Shown here: in pieces, positions 1 to 10,616 of the stretch
Numbering within the stretch: position 1 is the stretch's first letter
Layout: each line of letters starts with the position of its first letter
NCBI GenBank assembly: GCA_013373625.1
Contig: JABXHM010000070.1
Coordinates: 1 to 64,000 of the forward strand
From: Alteromonadaceae bacterium
GTDB lineage: Bacteria; Pseudomonadota; Gammaproteobacteria; Enterobacterales; Alteromonadaceae
Length of the DNA stretch: 64,000 bases
Direction of reading: 5' to 3'
Notes under the pieces: model-generated
Database searches by the model: none
Told to the model about the DNA's origin: nothing
What the model saw: the letters and a program-made list of their open reading frames with translations, nothing else
Position numbers and translations under genes: made by a program

Positions 1-753
<753 letters not shown>

Positions 754-767
754 TACCTAGTGCAAAG

Positions 768-800
768 CAAAAAAACCGATCCTAGGATCGGTTTTTTTAT
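768..800. terminator. Bidirectional intrinsic terminator between trxB and ppa
   Basis: A-tract, inverted repeat ACCGATCC/GGATCGGT around a short TA centre, then a T-tract. It sits between the convergent trxB and ppa genes and reads as a terminator on both strands. Confidence 0.85.
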
Positions 801-822
801 ATCTATAATTCGGATTAGTGAA

Positions 823-1353
823 TTATTGAGCGTTGTATGCTTCTACGCCTTCAACGATGGCTTTTTTCGCTTCTTCAGCGTTTGCCCAGCCTTCAACTTT
901 TACCCATTTACCTTTTTCAAGGGTTTTGTAGTTTTCGAAGAAGTGTTCAATTTGATCACGAAGTAATTGTGGGATGTCGTTCACATCTTGGATATGACCG
1001 TATTCTTTGCTTAGTTTCTCGTGAGGAACAGCAACTAATTTAGCGTCCATCCCCGCTTCATCAGACATGTTTAGTACGCCAACAGGACGGCAGCGAATAA
1101 CAGAGCCTGGGACAACTGGGTATGGCGTGATAACCAATACGTCAACTGGGTCGCCGTCGTCAGCCAATGTATTGTTTACATAGCCGTAGTTCGCAGGATA
1201 AAACATAGGTGCTGTCATGAAACGATCAACAACAAGTGCGTCCATATCTTTATCGACTTCGTATTTTACTGGAGTCGCTTGTGCTGGAATTTCGATGATT
1301 ACGTTGATATCGTTTGGAGCATCTTTGCCCGCTGGGATCTTGCTATAGCTCAT
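823..1353 (-). CDS. ppa: Inorganic pyrophosphatase (family I)
   Basis: Cytoplasmic Mg-dependent hydrolase of pyrophosphate to two phosphates, pulling biosynthetic reactions forward. With the ATG at 1353 the protein is 176 aa, the usual length of the gammaproteobacterial family I enzyme. The signature DGDPVDV with its metal-binding aspartates is present, as are the conserved YPANYGY and KWVKVEGW segments. A frame extension to 1368 exists, but GGAAG lies at good spacing before the ATG at 1353, so that start is chosen. Divergent from ihfB with about 200 bp between them. Confidence 0.95.
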   Translation of the reverse strand: MSYSKIPAGKDAPNDINVIIEIPAQATPVKYEVDKDMDALVVDRFMTAPMFYPANYGYVNNTLADDGDPVDVLVITPYPVVPGSVIRCRPVGVLNMSDEAGMDAKLVAVPHEKLSKEYGHIQDVNDIPQLLRDQIEHFFENYKTLEKGKWVKVEGWANAEEAKKAIVEGVEAYNAQ

Positions 1354-1561
1354 TATAGTTTCTTCCAATGTGTTGAATATTGGCGATATTATAAAAGCTA
1401 GACTGCTTCTATGCTAGTTGTGTAAGGTAGACATTCGTAATATTCTCTATTTGAATAAAATTAAATACGCAAAAACCGCTCTAAAATGCGTTAACTTATT
1501 GCTTTCTTTCTGAATTTAGCTAGTCTTACAGTATGGTCAAAATATAGTCGAGAGGACAGTA

Positions 1562-1870
1562 ATGACAAAATCTGAGCTGATAGAGCTGCTAATCGATCAG
1601 CAATCCCATTTGCCAGTGAAAGATGTTGAGCAAGCCATCAAAGCAATGCTTGAACATATGTCTGATTCATTAGCTAATGGTGAGCGTATAGAGATTCGAG
1701 GCTTTGGTAGTTTTTCTCTGCATTATCGAGCACCTAGGATAGGTCGAAACCCTAAAACAGGGGAATCGGTTGAGTTGAGTGCGAAATACGTGCCTCACTT
1801 TAAACCAGGCAAGGAATTGAGAGAATTGGTCAATTTACCTGATGGCAATGAGATCAACGAACTTAACTAA
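1562..1870 (+). CDS. ihfB: Integration host factor subunit beta
   Basis: One half of the IHF heterodimer, a sequence-specific DNA-bending protein used in recombination, sigma-54 activation and replication. The 102 aa match the HU/IHF fold over the whole length; the beta-arm with the intercalating proline is seen in GRNPKTGE, and EIRGFGSF is typical for the beta subunit. A GAGAGGA ribosome binding site precedes the ATG. In most gammaproteobacteria rpsA lies directly upstream; here the upstream gene is ppa on the other strand. lapA and lapB follow in the usual order. Confidence 0.95.
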   Translation: MTKSELIELLIDQQSHLPVKDVEQAIKAMLEHMSDSLANGERIEIRGFGSFSLHYRAPRIGRNPKTGESVELSAKYVPHFKPGKELRELVNLPDGNEINELN

Positions 1871-1944
1871 TTTACATCTTATGCCTCGAAATCTAAGAGC
1901 TTACACGGCATAATATAGCCATTCTATTTTTGGTAGGTTGTCTT

Positions 1945-2268
1945 ATGCTTAAATGGCTGAAAAGAGTTATTTACACCGTCCTCGTTGTTTTCTTTCTCGC
2001 CGTGGGTGTGTTTTTTGCCATCCGAAATCCGCAGCTTATTTCTCTTGATCTTGTTTTCTGGTCCGGCCCTGAATTAAGTGTCGCTTTATACATCATTTTA
2101 TCTTTTACCTGTGGCGCACTGGCTGTTCTTTTAGTTAGTTCTGTGGCGTATTTGCGTAGTGAGCGTGAAATCAGAGTGCTAACTCGTAAATATGAAAAAG
2201 CACGCGAAGAAGTAGATGCCTTACGTAAAGCTTCTATCACTAAAGAGCTTTCTGTTGGGAAGGAGTAA
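1945..2268 (+). CDS. lapA: Lipopolysaccharide assembly protein A domain protein
   Basis: Small inner-membrane protein of the LapA (DUF1049) family that works with LapB in controlling LPS synthesis through LpxC turnover. 107 aa: two hydrophobic helices (about residues 6-25 and 42-65) and a basic C-terminal helix likely to form a coiled coil. An upstream TTG at 1930 is in frame, but the ATG at 1945 has GGTAGG before it and leaves a normal-length protein. lapB follows after 5 bp, so the two are one operon. Confidence 0.88.
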   Translation: MLKWLKRVIYTVLVVFFLAVGVFFAIRNPQLISLDLVFWSGPELSVALYIILSFTCGALAVLLVSSVAYLRSEREIRVLTRKYEKAREEVDALRKASITKELSVGKE

Positions 2269-2273
2269 TTGAG

Positions 2274-3452
2274 TTGACCGAAATAGGGTTGTTTTTGGTT
2301 CTATTTGTCGCGCTCTTTATCGGCTGGACAATGGGGCGTAAAAATACGACCAAAAAAAGTAAGCAGAGCAAAAAAAGCATCCCAACGGATTATTTCCGTG
2401 GTCTTAATCATCTACTTAATGATCAACATTCTGAGGCTATCGATGCCTTTGTCGACTCTTTAGAAGTCAATTCCGATACATTTGATATTCACTTAACCTT
2501 AGGGAATTTATTTCGTAAGAAAGGTGAAATTCAAAAAGCTATCAATATTCACCAAACTCTCCTTGCTAGACCAGAGATCTCACAACGTGAAATGCGTATG
2601 GTGCAATTGGAGTTGGCCAGTGATTTTATGTCGGCGGGATTGTTAGATCGAGCAAGCCGCCTTCTGCTCAACATGGCGTCAACGTCGAAAAAAAGCGAGT
2701 TTCAGCCGAAGATTTTGGCTTTGTTGGTGGATTTGTATGAGTTTGAACAGAGTTGGGATAAGGCCATTCAAATTGGTGCGGAATTAATTAAAGAAACGCC
2801 AACGAAAAAAGAAATTAAACGCTTAGCGCATTTTCATTGTGAAATGGCACAAGACCTTCATAAGAAAGAACAGTGGAAGCAGGCCTTTCAATATTATAAA
2901 CAAGCATTAGAAGTCGATCCTAGCTGTGTTCGAGCAAGTATTGGTGCCGCGGATGTTTTAAATAGTCAAGGGCGCTACCGTGACGCAATTAAAGAGTTAA
3001 AACATGCGGCTGAGCAAGACCCTGAATTTATTTCCATTATCATTCCCAAACTCAAAGAGTGCTATCAGAAGGTTTGGGGAAGTGGTGGTTATATTAAGTT
3101 TTTGCAAGAACAAAATCAGAAAAAGCCAACCACAGCACTGATTATGGCGCTGGTTCAGCATTATATGGAAACGGATAAAGATTATGCTGAAATGTTCTTG
3201 GTTGAACAGTTGCGTCAACATCCAACAATCAAAGGCTTTAAAGAACTCATTAGCTTACAACTGGCAGATTCTCAAGGATACAACCAGCAACACTTGGTGG
3301 TGCTTTTTGAGCTGATTGATCAGTTAGTGCAAGCAAAACATAAATATCAATGCCGCCAATGTGGTTTTCCGGGTCATCAATTACATTGGCAGTGCCCAAG
3401 TTGTAAAAATTGGGGTGTGGTTAAGCCGATTCATGGATTGGAAGGTGAGTAA
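2274..3452 (+). CDS. lapB: Lipopolysaccharide assembly protein LapB (YciM)
   Basis: Membrane-anchored tetratricopeptide protein that recruits LpxC to FtsH and so balances LPS against phospholipid synthesis. 392 aa: N-terminal hydrophobic anchor (about 4-20), TPR repeats through about residue 340, and a C-terminal rubredoxin-like metal site with CRQCG and CPSCK pairs. This anchor-TPR-rubredoxin layout is diagnostic. The start is TTG at 2274, supported by a strong GGGAAGGAG seven bases upstream. It follows lapA closely and pyrF follows after 64 bp, an order common in gammaproteobacteria. Confidence 0.93.
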   Translation: MTEIGLFLVLFVALFIGWTMGRKNTTKKSKQSKKSIPTDYFRGLNHLLNDQHSEAIDAFVDSLEVNSDTFDIHLTLGNLFRKKGEIQKAINIHQTLLARPEISQREMRMVQLELASDFMSAGLLDRASRLLLNMASTSKKSEFQPKILALLVDLYEFEQSWDKAIQIGAELIKETPTKKEIKRLAHFHCEMAQDLHKKEQWKQAFQYYKQALEVDPSCVRASIGAADVLNSQGRYRDAIKELKHAAEQDPEFISIIIPKLKECYQKVWGSGGYIKFLQEQNQKKPTTALIMALVQHYMETDKDYAEMFLVEQLRQHPTIKGFKELISLQLADSQGYNQQHLVVLFELIDQLVQAKHKYQCRQCGFPGHQLHWQCPSCKNWGVVKPIHGLEGE

Positions 3453-3516
3453 CATCACCGCGCATTGTTAGATTTATAAAACGAAACGATAGAAACTGAG
3501 AGAAAGAGGACACTGA

Positions 3517-4224
3517 ATGAGCTGCCAATCCCCTATAGTGGTTGCCCTAGATTACCCAACCATGGCGCAATCTATTGAGATGGCGAAACGACTTGACCCT
3601 AAGCAGTGTCGAGTGAAAGTCGGTAAAGAGCTATTTACTACATCGGGTCCTATCATATTAGATGAATTGCATAAGTTAGGCTTTGAAGTATTTCTAGATC
3701 TTAAATTTCATGATATTCCGAATACTGTGGCTAATGCGGTGAGTGTGGCCGCTAAAGCGGGTGTATGGATGGTAAATGTCCACGCTTCTGGTGGTCGTCG
3801 TATGATGGAAGCGTCTGCCAATGCGTTACAGCAATTGCCAGACAATAATACGTTATTGATTGCTGTAACGGTGCTGACCAGCATGGATCAAAGTGATCTT
3901 GTGGAGATTGGTATCGATGCAACGCCAGAACAGCATGTTAAGCGTCTTGCAGCCTTGGCCAAATCGTCTGGAATGGATGGTGTCGTTTGCTCCGCTCAAG
4001 AGTCCAGCATGTTATCCGCAGATTTAGGAGAAGACTTTGTTTTGGTTACGCCTGGTATTCGTCCTGTAGGTTCTGACCAGGGTGATCAGAAGCGTATCAT
4101 GACTCCGGCCCAAGCTATGGCAGCAGGCAGTCATTACTTAGTCATGGGACGACCTATTACCCAGGCTGCTGATCCTATTGCTGCACTAACCAAGGCTAAT
4201 GCTGATTTAGGCTTGATTGTCTAA
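3517..4224 (+). CDS. pyrF: Orotidine 5'-phosphate decarboxylase
   Basis: Last step of UMP synthesis, OMP to UMP plus CO2, in the cytoplasm. 235 aa, normal for the family. Key motifs: VALDYP at the N-terminus, KVGKELF, the catalytic [10 protein letters not shown] segment with its Lys/Asp charge network, and the phosphate-binding VTPGIRP near the C-terminus. AGAGGA precedes the ATG. Likely cotranscribed with lapAB and followed by a terminator. Confidence 0.95.
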   Translation: MSCQSPIVVALDYPTMAQSIEMAKRLDPKQCRVKVGKELFTTSGPIILDELHKLGFEVFLDLKFHDIPNTVANAVSVAAKAGVWMVNVHASGGRRMMEASANALQQLPDNNTLLIAVTVLTSMDQSDLVEIGIDATPEQHVKRLAALAKSSGMDGVVCSAQESSMLSADLGEDFVLVTPGIRPVGSDQGDQKRIMTPAQAMAAGSHYLVMGRPITQAADPIAALTKANADLGLIV

Positions 4225-4270
4225 ATTGCTCGATCAGTTCCTTGAAGTCTGATTAAAAAGCTTTTAATCT

Positions 4271-4318
4271 AAAACCACTTATTTGTATCAAATGATTTGC
4301 TGCGATAAGTGGTTTTTT
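4271..4318 (+). terminator. Terminator after pyrF
   Basis: AAAACCACTTAT pairs with ATAAGTGGTTTT across a 22-base loop and is followed by a T-run. It separates pyrF from the ComEA-like gene. Confidence 0.75.
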
Positions 4319-4365
4319 ATTGGCAAGATGCCATCTTTTTAAAAGAATATGAAAAGGATTTTTCT

Positions 4366-4674
4366 ATGATGAATATCAAGCGTATTTTACGTGTTTGCGT
4401 TTCTCGCTCACTTCTTATCGCCTCTCTGGCTTTTATGCCATTCTCACTTTTTGCTGCCATACCTTTGGATATTAATACCGCTACAGCCGCTCAATTGGCG
4501 GCGGTGATGTCCGGTGTTGGGGCGAAAAAAGCAGAAGCCATTATCGCTTATCGAGAGGCCAATGGTAACTTCAGCTCTATTGATCAATTGTCTCAAGTGA
4601 AGGGAATTGGGAATGTGCTTTTAGAGCGTAACAAGGATTTGCTACAAGTCGTGAACGACGATTTAGAAAACTAG
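4366..4674 (+). CDS. Helix-hairpin-helix protein, ComEA-like
   Basis: Small exported DNA-binding protein. With the ATG at 4366 (AAAAGGAT upstream) it has 102 aa: a signal peptide of about 30 residues ending near LFA, then a tandem helix-hairpin-helix domain with the typical INTATAAQLAAVMSGVGAKK and VKGIG turns. In competent species ComEA binds incoming DNA in the periplasm; many gammaproteobacteria carry this short soluble form. Frame extension to 4309 runs into the pyrF terminator and is unlikely. Monocistronic, with its own terminator. Confidence 0.85.
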   Translation: MMNIKRILRVCVSRSLLIASLAFMPFSLFAAIPLDINTATAAQLAAVMSGVGAKKAEAIIAYREANGNFSSIDQLSQVKGIGNVLLERNKDLLQVVNDDLEN

Positions 4675-4707
4675 TCTTCCCCCGTTTAACTTGGGTGAAT
4701 TCACTAT

Positions 4708-4736
4708 AAAAAGCGGACTAGATATCCGCTTTTTTT
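4708..4736. terminator. Bidirectional terminator shared by comEA-like and sulP genes
   Basis: AAAAAGCGGA and TCCGCTTTTT flank a 7-base loop. The stop codon of the SulP gene on the minus strand (4718-4720) lies inside the loop, so its terminator overlaps its coding end. Confidence 0.8.
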
Positions 4737-6442
4737 GTGGTTAGGGCGTTAATGGCTTGATGTTGCGTGAGGAACACTTTTCCACTCAAGTTTTCTATTA
4801 AGCTAGAGTCTGTCAGTTTATCCATTACAGGGCCTTTTATTTCAGAAAAGTGCAACATAACGTTGGCTGACTTTAATCGATCATCTATGGTTTCTAAGCT
4901 GTCTAATGCGCTGGCATCAATCATATTGACAGCATTACACATAAGAATCAGGTGTTTGATGTCTGTGTGTTCTGACACTAAGGCGAGTACATAATCTTCT
5001 AGCACCCTAGCATTGGCAAAGAACAGGTTTTCATCAATTCGTATGGTGATGATTTCAGGGTCGGTCTCGACTGCAAAACGTTTTACATTACGAAAGTGTT
5101 CTGTCCCCGGTAGGCGACCCACCACAGCAATATGAGGATGGCTGGTATGCCAGAGAAAAAACAGCAAAGATAAAGAAACCCCAACAATTATCCCCGTTTC
5201 CATGCCAACAAACAGCACGACAAAAAAGGTGGCAGATAGACCGAATGCCTCTTGTTTTGAAAAGCGGTATAACCTCAAGAAGTCTTTATAATCAATAAGC
5301 TGTAAAATCGATATGATGATGCTACTGGCTAAAACAGCGGTTGGTAGATAATAAAAAAGTGGTGTGAAAAAGAGTAATGTCACCAGCATCAACAATCCAG
5401 TGAGTATGCCAGTCATTGGGCTTTTTGCCCCTGAGCTGACATTTACCACTGATCGTGAAAAGCCACCAGTAACTGGGAAAGATGCACTGAATGCCGCACT
5501 TAAATTAGCTAAGCCTAAGCCTATGAGTTCTTGGTTAGGGTTAATATTTTGCTTACGTTTTGCGGCAAACGATTGTGCGACAGAAACGGATCCAACAAAA
5601 CCGACAATACTGATGAGGACTGCTCCTGGTATAAGGTCGAGCATCATGTTTATAGTAAATTTTTCGAAGGGAATAGTGGGCAAGTTGGTACTTATATCAC
5701 CAACGATTTTTATGCCGAAAGAGTCTAGAGAAAATAGTCCAACACAGCTTGTGGAGGCAATGACAACAATAACGGGGCCTGATTTCCCTAGCATGTTAGC
5801 GGTATTTTTCTTTAATCCTAGCTTGCTCAGAATGGGCGTTAAATAACGTTTGAATAGTATTAAAAATGTGATGGATATCGCGCTTAAAATGACCGTCGGG
5901 AAGTTAATGTCATTGATGTGCAGCATCATGCTTTGTGCGAGCTCTATGAGGTTGTTGCCATGGGCCTGAACGCCAATTAAGTGTTTGAACTGGCCCACTG
6001 CTATTAAGATGGCGGAAGCGCTAATGAAGCCAGAAATGACGGGATGACTGAGTAAGTTAGATAAAAAACCCATTTTAAACAGGCTCATTAATATTAGAAA
6101 CACCCCAGATAAAAATGCCAGCATCATGGCGATAGCGGCATAATTTTCACTACCAGGTAAAGCAAATGGCATGGCTATGGTGGCCGTCATCATAGAGGTG
6201 ACGGCAACAGGGCCAACAGCCAAGGTTCGGCTAGTGCCAAAGAATGAGTATAAAATAGCAGGAATGATGCCCGCGTAAAGGCCAGTAACAGCAGGCAGTC
6301 CTGCGAGTAATGCGTAACCCATACTTTGAGGGATCAATAAAATAGTGGCAATTAAACTGGCTACTGCATCGGTTTGCATATCTTCCCGCGAATAGCCTTT
6401 TAGCCAAGCGGCTGCAGGAAAGAACTTCTCCAATTTAGTCAT
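4718..6442 (-). CDS. SulP-family inorganic anion transporter
   Basis: Inner-membrane SLC26/SulP carrier for sulfate, bicarbonate or similar anions. 574 aa: a transmembrane core with the QSMGYALLAGLPAVTGLY sulfate-transporter signature near residue 40, 10-14 hydrophobic segments to about residue 430, and a C-terminal cytoplasmic STAS domain (about 440-560, with LILMCNAVNMIDASAL). Substrate cannot be read from sequence. Monocistronic; its 3' end overlaps a bidirectional terminator. Confidence 0.9.
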   Translation of the reverse strand: MTKLEKFFPAAAWLKGYSREDMQTDAVASLIATILLIPQSMGYALLAGLPAVTGLYAGIIPAILYSFFGTSRTLAVGPVAVTSMMTATIAMPFALPGSENYAAIAMMLAFLSGVFLILMSLFKMGFLSNLLSHPVISGFISASAILIAVGQFKHLIGVQAHGNNLIELAQSMMLHINDINFPTVILSAISITFLILFKRYLTPILSKLGLKKNTANMLGKSGPVIVVIASTSCVGLFSLDSFGIKIVGDISTNLPTIPFEKFTINMMLDLIPGAVLISIVGFVGSVSVAQSFAAKRKQNINPNQELIGLGLANLSAAFSASFPVTGGFSRSVVNVSSGAKSPMTGILTGLLMLVTLLFFTPLFYYLPTAVLASSIIISILQLIDYKDFLRLYRFSKQEAFGLSATFFVVLFVGMETGIIVGVSLSLLFFLWHTSHPHIAVVGRLPGTEHFRNVKRFAVETDPEIITIRIDENLFFANARVLEDYVLALVSEHTDIKHLILMCNAVNMIDASALDSLETIDDRLKSANVMLHFSEIKGPVMDKLTDSSLIENLSGKVFLTQHQAINALTTKKADI

Positions 6443-6712
6443 GTTACTCGCTTAAAAATCTTGATTAGGAGGTTTTTATCTAGGTTCATCATTGAGCAAA
6501 CCTAGTTTGATTGCATTTGTGTCTGTTTTGATTTTTGTTATAAGAATATCTCTTAATGTTATATGTGGTGGTGGTTTTGGTAAAGATGAAAATCAGTCTT
6601 TTGTATGATGTATTGAGCCAAATAGGGGGGTGAGGAATGATCGAAATACCAGACGTCTATGGCAAAATTTGTTAATCTAATAGGTCAATTGAAAAGCTAA
6701 GGGAAAATATCC

Positions 6713-8740
6713 GTGTCGCAAGAGTTTCAGGTTGTTTCATCTTATTCACCCGCAGGCGATCAGCCTAAAGCCATCGAAAAACTTGTTCGCGGTGTCGAAT
6801 CAGGCTTAGCTCATCAAACGCTACTCGGGGTAACGGGCTCAGGCAAAACGTATACTATTGCGAATGTGGTTTCCCAAGTGAAGCGCCCAACTATTGTTAT
6901 GGCGCATAATAAGACCTTGGCAGCCCAGCTTTACGGCGAATTTAAAGAGTTCTTTCCTCACAATGCCGTCGAATATTTTGTCTCTTATTACGATTATTAT
7001 CAGCCAGAAGCCTATGTGGCTGCGTCGGATACCTTTATTGAGAAAGACGCGTCAGTAAACGAACATATAGAGCAAATGCGTCTATCGGCAACAAAAGCCT
7101 TGTTAGAACGCGAAGACGTTATTATTGTCGCGACGGTTTCCGCCATTTATGGCTTGGGCGATCCACAATCCTATTTAAAAATGATGCTGCACCTTGATCG
7201 CGGTGATCGTATTGATCAGCGCGCTGTGCTGCGTCGTTTAGCAGAGCTGCAATACAGCCGAAATGACTTGGTGCTTGAGCGCGGTAATTTCTGTGTTCGA
7301 GGGGATGTGATTGAGGTGTTTCCTGCGGACTCTGAAGATACTGCGATTCGTATTGAGTTATTCGATGACGAAGTCGAAGCCTTGTCGATGATTGATCCCT
7401 TGACCAACAAAACCATTCGCAAAGTGCCTCGCGTTACCATTTATCCGAAAACCCACTATGTGACGCCAAAAGAAACCGTGCAAGACGCAATTGAGCGCAT
7501 TAAGGTGGAGCTGGATCAACGCCTTGAGCAGCTTAAATCCTTGAATAAGCTGGTCGAAATGCAGCGTCTTGATCAACGTACTCGATACGATTTAGAAATG
7601 ATGCAGGAGCTAGGCTACTGCAATGGTATCGAAAACTACTCGCGTTACTTATCAGGAAGAGAAGAAGGTTCGCCTCCACCGACTTTATTTGATTATCTAC
7701 CTGATAACGCACTGCTGGTTATTGATGAATCCCACGTTACCGTGTCGCAAATTGGAGCCATGTACAAAGGCGATAGGTCACGAAAAGAAAACCTTGTGGA
7801 ATATGGTTTCCGCTTGCCATCCGCATTAGATAACCGCCCAATGCGCTTTGAAGAATGGGAGCAAATCAAACCGCAGACCATCTTTGTTTCAGCGACACCG
7901 GGTAAATACGAAGAAGAGCATCAAGATTGGGTGGTCGAGCAGATTGTTCGTCCGACAGGCTTGATCGATCCGATTCTAGAAGTTCGACCTGTGGCAACTC
8001 AGGTGGACGATTTATTGTCAGAGATAAACTTACGACTACCACTTGGTGAGCGTGTATTGGTGACCACTCTGACAAAACGCATGGCAGAAGATTTAAGCGA
8101 CTACTTGAGTGATCATGGTATTCGAGTTCGCTATCTCCATTCCGACATTGATACCGTTGAGCGTGTTGAGATCATTCGAGATCTGCGACTTGGTGAGTTT
8201 GATGTTCTCGTCGGTATTAACTTACTGCGAGAAGGTTTGGATATTCCTGAAGTGAGCCTTGTTGCCATTCTTGATGCAGACAAAGAAGGCTTCCTACGCT
8301 CAGAAAAATCGTTGATTCAGACCATTGGCCGTGCCGCCCGTAACGTAAACGGTAAAGCCATTTTGTATGCCGATCGTATCACTGGCTCTATGGAGAGGGC
8401 GATTGGTGAAACGGAACGTCGTCGTGAAAAGCAACAAGCGTATAATGAAGAACATGGCATTACCCCAACAGGTATCACCAAATCCGTGGAAGACATCATG
8501 GAAGGGGCGTACAACCCAGGGGCTGGCAAACGCGGTAATAAAACGAAGAAAGTGGCTGAAACCGCCAAAGACTACCAAGTGGAAAGCATGGAAGACGTGG
8601 CTCAAGTTCGTAAAGCCATGATCCAATTGCAGAAAGAAATGATGCAAGCCTCAGAAGAGCTAAAATTCGAATTGGCGGCAGGTTATCGAGACCAGATTCG
8701 CCAATTACAGAAAAAACTCAAAGAGGTAGGCGAATCTTAA
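6713..8740 (+). CDS. uvrB: Excinuclease ABC subunit B
   Basis: Central helicase-like subunit of nucleotide excision repair; receives the lesion from UvrA and recruits UvrC. 675 aa, full length. Walker A GVTGSGKT near residue 40, the beta-hairpin [10 protein letters not shown], helicase motifs including DESH, SATPG and QTIGRAARN, and the C-terminal UvrC-binding helix pair (about 632-670). Start is GTG at 6713 with AAGGGA upstream; no better ATG exists. Upstream 270 bp separate it from the divergent sulP gene. Confidence 0.96.
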   Translation: MSQEFQVVSSYSPAGDQPKAIEKLVRGVESGLAHQTLLGVTGSGKTYTIANVVSQVKRPTIVMAHNKTLAAQLYGEFKEFFPHNAVEYFVSYYDYYQPEAYVAASDTFIEKDASVNEHIEQMRLSATKALLEREDVIIVATVSAIYGLGDPQSYLKMMLHLDRGDRIDQRAVLRRLAELQYSRNDLVLERGNFCVRGDVIEVFPADSEDTAIRIELFDDEVEALSMIDPLTNKTIRKVPRVTIYPKTHYVTPKETVQDAIERIKVELDQRLEQLKSLNKLVEMQRLDQRTRYDLEMMQELGYCNGIENYSRYLSGREEGSPPPTLFDYLPDNALLVIDESHVTVSQIGAMYKGDRSRKENLVEYGFRLPSALDNRPMRFEEWEQIKPQTIFVSATPGKYEEEHQDWVVEQIVRPTGLIDPILEVRPVATQVDDLLSEINLRLPLGERVLVTTLTKRMAEDLSDYLSDHGIRVRYLHSDIDTVERVEIIRDLRLGEFDVLVGINLLREGLDIPEVSLVAILDADKEGFLRSEKSLIQTIGRAARNVNGKAILYADRITGSMERAIGETERRREKQQAYNEEHGITPTGITKSVEDIMEGAYNPGAGKRGNKTKKVAETAKDYQVESMEDVAQVRKAMIQLQKEMMQASEELKFELAAGYRDQIRQLQKKLKEVGES

Positions 8741-8756
8741 AAGTGGGGAAGGTGTC

Positions 8757-8945
8757 ATGGCGCTAACGTTAAGAAACTATAATATTGTGCGTGTCATCGA
8801 TAACGGTGTCATCGTAAACTGCACCGTAATCGAGATGTGCTATGACTATGCTCTGGTGCGTTTCAAAGAGAAAAAGTACAAAGTGCCTTACGCTTTAATT
8901 GATGAAGTCATCGGCCATGAATTACTGGTTCCCGTTACGGAATAA
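8757..8945 (+). CDS. Small conserved-looking protein of unknown function
   Basis: 62 aa, start supported by GGGGAAGGTG before the ATG, 16 bp after uvrB and probably cotranscribed. The sequence alternates hydrophobic and charged residues, suggesting a small beta-barrel (IVRVIDNGVIVNCTVIEM, then VRFKEKKYKVPY). No signal peptide, no membrane segment, two cysteines. I do not recognise the family. Confidence 0.6.
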   Translation: MALTLRNYNIVRVIDNGVIVNCTVIEMCYDYALVRFKEKKYKVPYALIDEVIGHELLVPVTE

Positions 8946-8985
8946 TGTTTTTAAAACAAAGGCTTTAAAAAATAACGTCGAGGGC

Positions 8986-9013
8986 TTGTCAAAAGCTAAC
9001 CTCTGCGTATAAT
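8986..9013 (+). promoter_or_regulatory. Sigma-70 promoter of the tRNA gene
   Basis: TTGTCA (8986-8991) and TATAAT (9008-9013) with a 16-bp spacer; transcription would begin near 9020, about 8 bases before the tRNA. This promoter belongs to the left half of the window. Confidence 0.8.
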
Positions 9014-9027
9014 AGCCGACACTTTTT

Positions 9028-9104
<77 letters not shown>

Positions 9105-9429
9105 TTTATCGTCTCCTATCTTTATTGTTAAAAATTAAAAGCATCTCAATTTCATCCATACCGTTTACGGTGGGGGATATGTATTGTGCCCAGAGAAACA
9201 TCGATGCATGTTTTTCCATAATGTTTGCACGATAAACAGTGTTACTCGGCGGACTCGCTAAACTATAACAGACTTGTAACGGCAGTAAGGGCTCTTCGCG
9301 GGGATGACAAAATTGTGCGCTCAGCGCCAGTTCAGGGGGGAATTTGCCCTTCAGATTCGTCGATAGCCTGATGGCTGATCGTGTCTTGTGTTACTGTGAC
9401 TACTCTGTAAAAAGATATTAGATGCAAGT
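9105..9429. other. Gene-free stretch after the tRNA
   Basis: No convincing gene. A possible 18-codon frame starts at the ATG at 9180. CTATAAC (near 9263) and GTTACTG (near 9390) could be the outer boxes of a degenerate attC-like site, but their pairing is poor. No integrase fragment and no direct repeat of the tRNA 3' end were seen here. Confidence 0.4.
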
Positions 9430-9825
9430 ATGGAAACGTTAATATCAATAGCTGTTTTAGTCTCTGTCCCCATTTTTCTTGCTTTGCGACACTATGATGC
9501 GTACGGCACATTTGAAGACTCAAATATATGGGGTAAAAGTGAGAAGCTCGCCTTAATGATCTTCATGCTTTACATCGCAATGGTTATAGTCTTGGGCAAG
9601 TCGGGTATCTACACATTTTACGAACCAATTACCGCCATTCGTGATCACCGTTTTGTATACTTCTTTTGTGCGCCAGGTCTTGGTTTTGGTATTGCTATAT
9701 TTCCTCGCGTGGCTGCAGAGTTTAGCCAACTATACTTACCAATGTTAAAAACAGGAACACTCAAATATTTTGCTATTTTTGGCTGGTTAATTATTGTAGC
9801 CTTAACACTAGTACTAGTGTTTTAA
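9430..9825 (+). CDS. Small membrane protein, unknown function
   Basis: 131 aa with four predicted hydrophobic helices (about 4-20, 36-54, 73-92 and 109-131) and a short polar N-terminal loop. I do not recognise the family. AT-rich and co-oriented with the next two small genes, each followed by an imperfect inverted repeat; that arrangement resembles integron gene cassettes. The ribosome binding site before the ATG is weak (GATGCAAGT). Confidence 0.6.
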   Translation: METLISIAVLVSVPIFLALRHYDAYGTFEDSNIWGKSEKLALMIFMLYIAMVIVLGKSGIYTFYEPITAIRDHRFVYFFCAPGLGFGIAIFPRVAAEFSQLYLPMLKTGTLKYFAIFGWLIIVALTLVLVF

Positions 9826-9871
9826 ATGCACCTTTGCAGCTATCAAATAAATGCTGTGGTTCAGTGGGTCA

Positions 9872-9955
9872 CTAAAACGCAGACTCCCTTCGCTCCGCTC
9901 AGCTTTTTAGCTTACGAATTTATGCCCCAAAGTTGGGTATTATGTGACGTTGTGT
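9872..9955 (+). repeat. Possible attC-like site after the 131-aa gene
   Basis: Outer boxes CTAAAAC (9872-9878) and GTTGTGT (9949-9955) share the obligatory AAC/GTT ends of integron attC sites, and AACG pairs with CGTT. The rest is only weakly palindromic. This is the weakest of the three main candidates. Confidence 0.3.
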
Positions 9956-9971
9956 TCATTTTGAGGTTTTC

Positions 9972-10403
9972 ATGAAAGTTAATTTTTTAGTAATGATTTT
10001 GACTATCGCTGTCAGCGGTTGCGCATCAAATAGCGTGGAGCTTGAGAAGTTGAAAAGTGAGGTTGAGAACCTCCGTACAGAGCTGGCTAACTGCAGCAAA
10101 ACAAGTTCCCCCTCACTAATTGAGGAAACTGCATTGAAGCCCGCAAAATTAAATATGCGAGGTCTATCTTATGGTGGAATCGTTCGAGCACAAGCAAGTA
10201 TGAATTCATCCAAAATAATGTCTTTGAAATACGGCGAAAAAGTCACACTCCTTGAGCGAACAGAAGCAATAAAGGACGATTATTACTGGTTTAAAATTCA
10301 ATCAGAATCAGGTCTCATTGGATATCAATGGGGAGGGCTTCTTTGCTCTTTCAGTAACAAAAGCGTTGGAGCGTTTAGGGTTTGTGAGAATTTTAAATTT
10401 TAA
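9972..10403 (+). CDS. Lipoprotein with coiled coil and SH3-like domain
   Basis: 143 aa. Signal peptide with lipobox VSGC (cysteine at about residue 17), so it is lipid-anchored; then a short coiled coil (about 20-42, heptad-like leucines) and a C-terminal bacterial SH3-like beta domain (about 62-130; pattern VRAQASMNSSKIMSLKYG then a YYWFKI strand). Such proteins often sit at the cell wall, but no partner is indicated. AT-rich; flanked by attC-like repeats. Confidence 0.7.
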   Translation: MKVNFLVMILTIAVSGCASNSVELEKLKSEVENLRTELANCSKTSSPSLIEETALKPAKLNMRGLSYGGIVRAQASMNSSKIMSLKYGEKVTLLERTEAIKDDYYWFKIQSESGLIGYQWGGLLCSFSNKSVGAFRVCENFKF

Positions 10404-10413
10404 GTAAAGCGCA

Positions 10414-10503
10414 TATAAACGCACTGACTCGCTCCCCGGGACGCCTGCAGTTGGCCGCTTCGCGATTATAGCGCCGCACCCGGTATTTCATCGGGCGTTA
10501 TAA
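10414..10503 (+). repeat. attC-like site downstream of the lipoprotein gene
   Basis: Outer boxes TATAAAC (10414-10420) and GTTATAA (10497-10503) are inverted to each other; the match continues inward (AAACGCAC against GGGCGTT) and two further internal GC-rich arms are present (CGGGACGCC, GCGCCGCACCCG). Length 90 bp and AAC/GTT ends fit integron attC sites. The consensus GTTRRRY is only partly met. Confidence 0.45.
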
Positions 10504-10538
10504 TAGCCGGATGTTAGTAGTCTATTGCATGACCATTT

Positions 10539-10600
10539 TGTTAACAACATTTGCAAGTTAAGCCAGATTACGCACCGTGCAGCTGCTTTAAGCGTTATAT
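10539..10600 (+). repeat. Second attC-like site, just before the CPBP protease gene
   Basis: TGTTAAC (10539-10545) and GTTATAT (10594-10600) end a 62-bp imperfect inverted repeat. The right end GCGTTATATGCC lies 16 bp before a start codon with a good ribosome binding site, as in integron cassettes where the gene starts right after the recombination site. Confidence 0.4.
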
Positions 10601-10616
10601 GCCAAGGAAGTATGGA

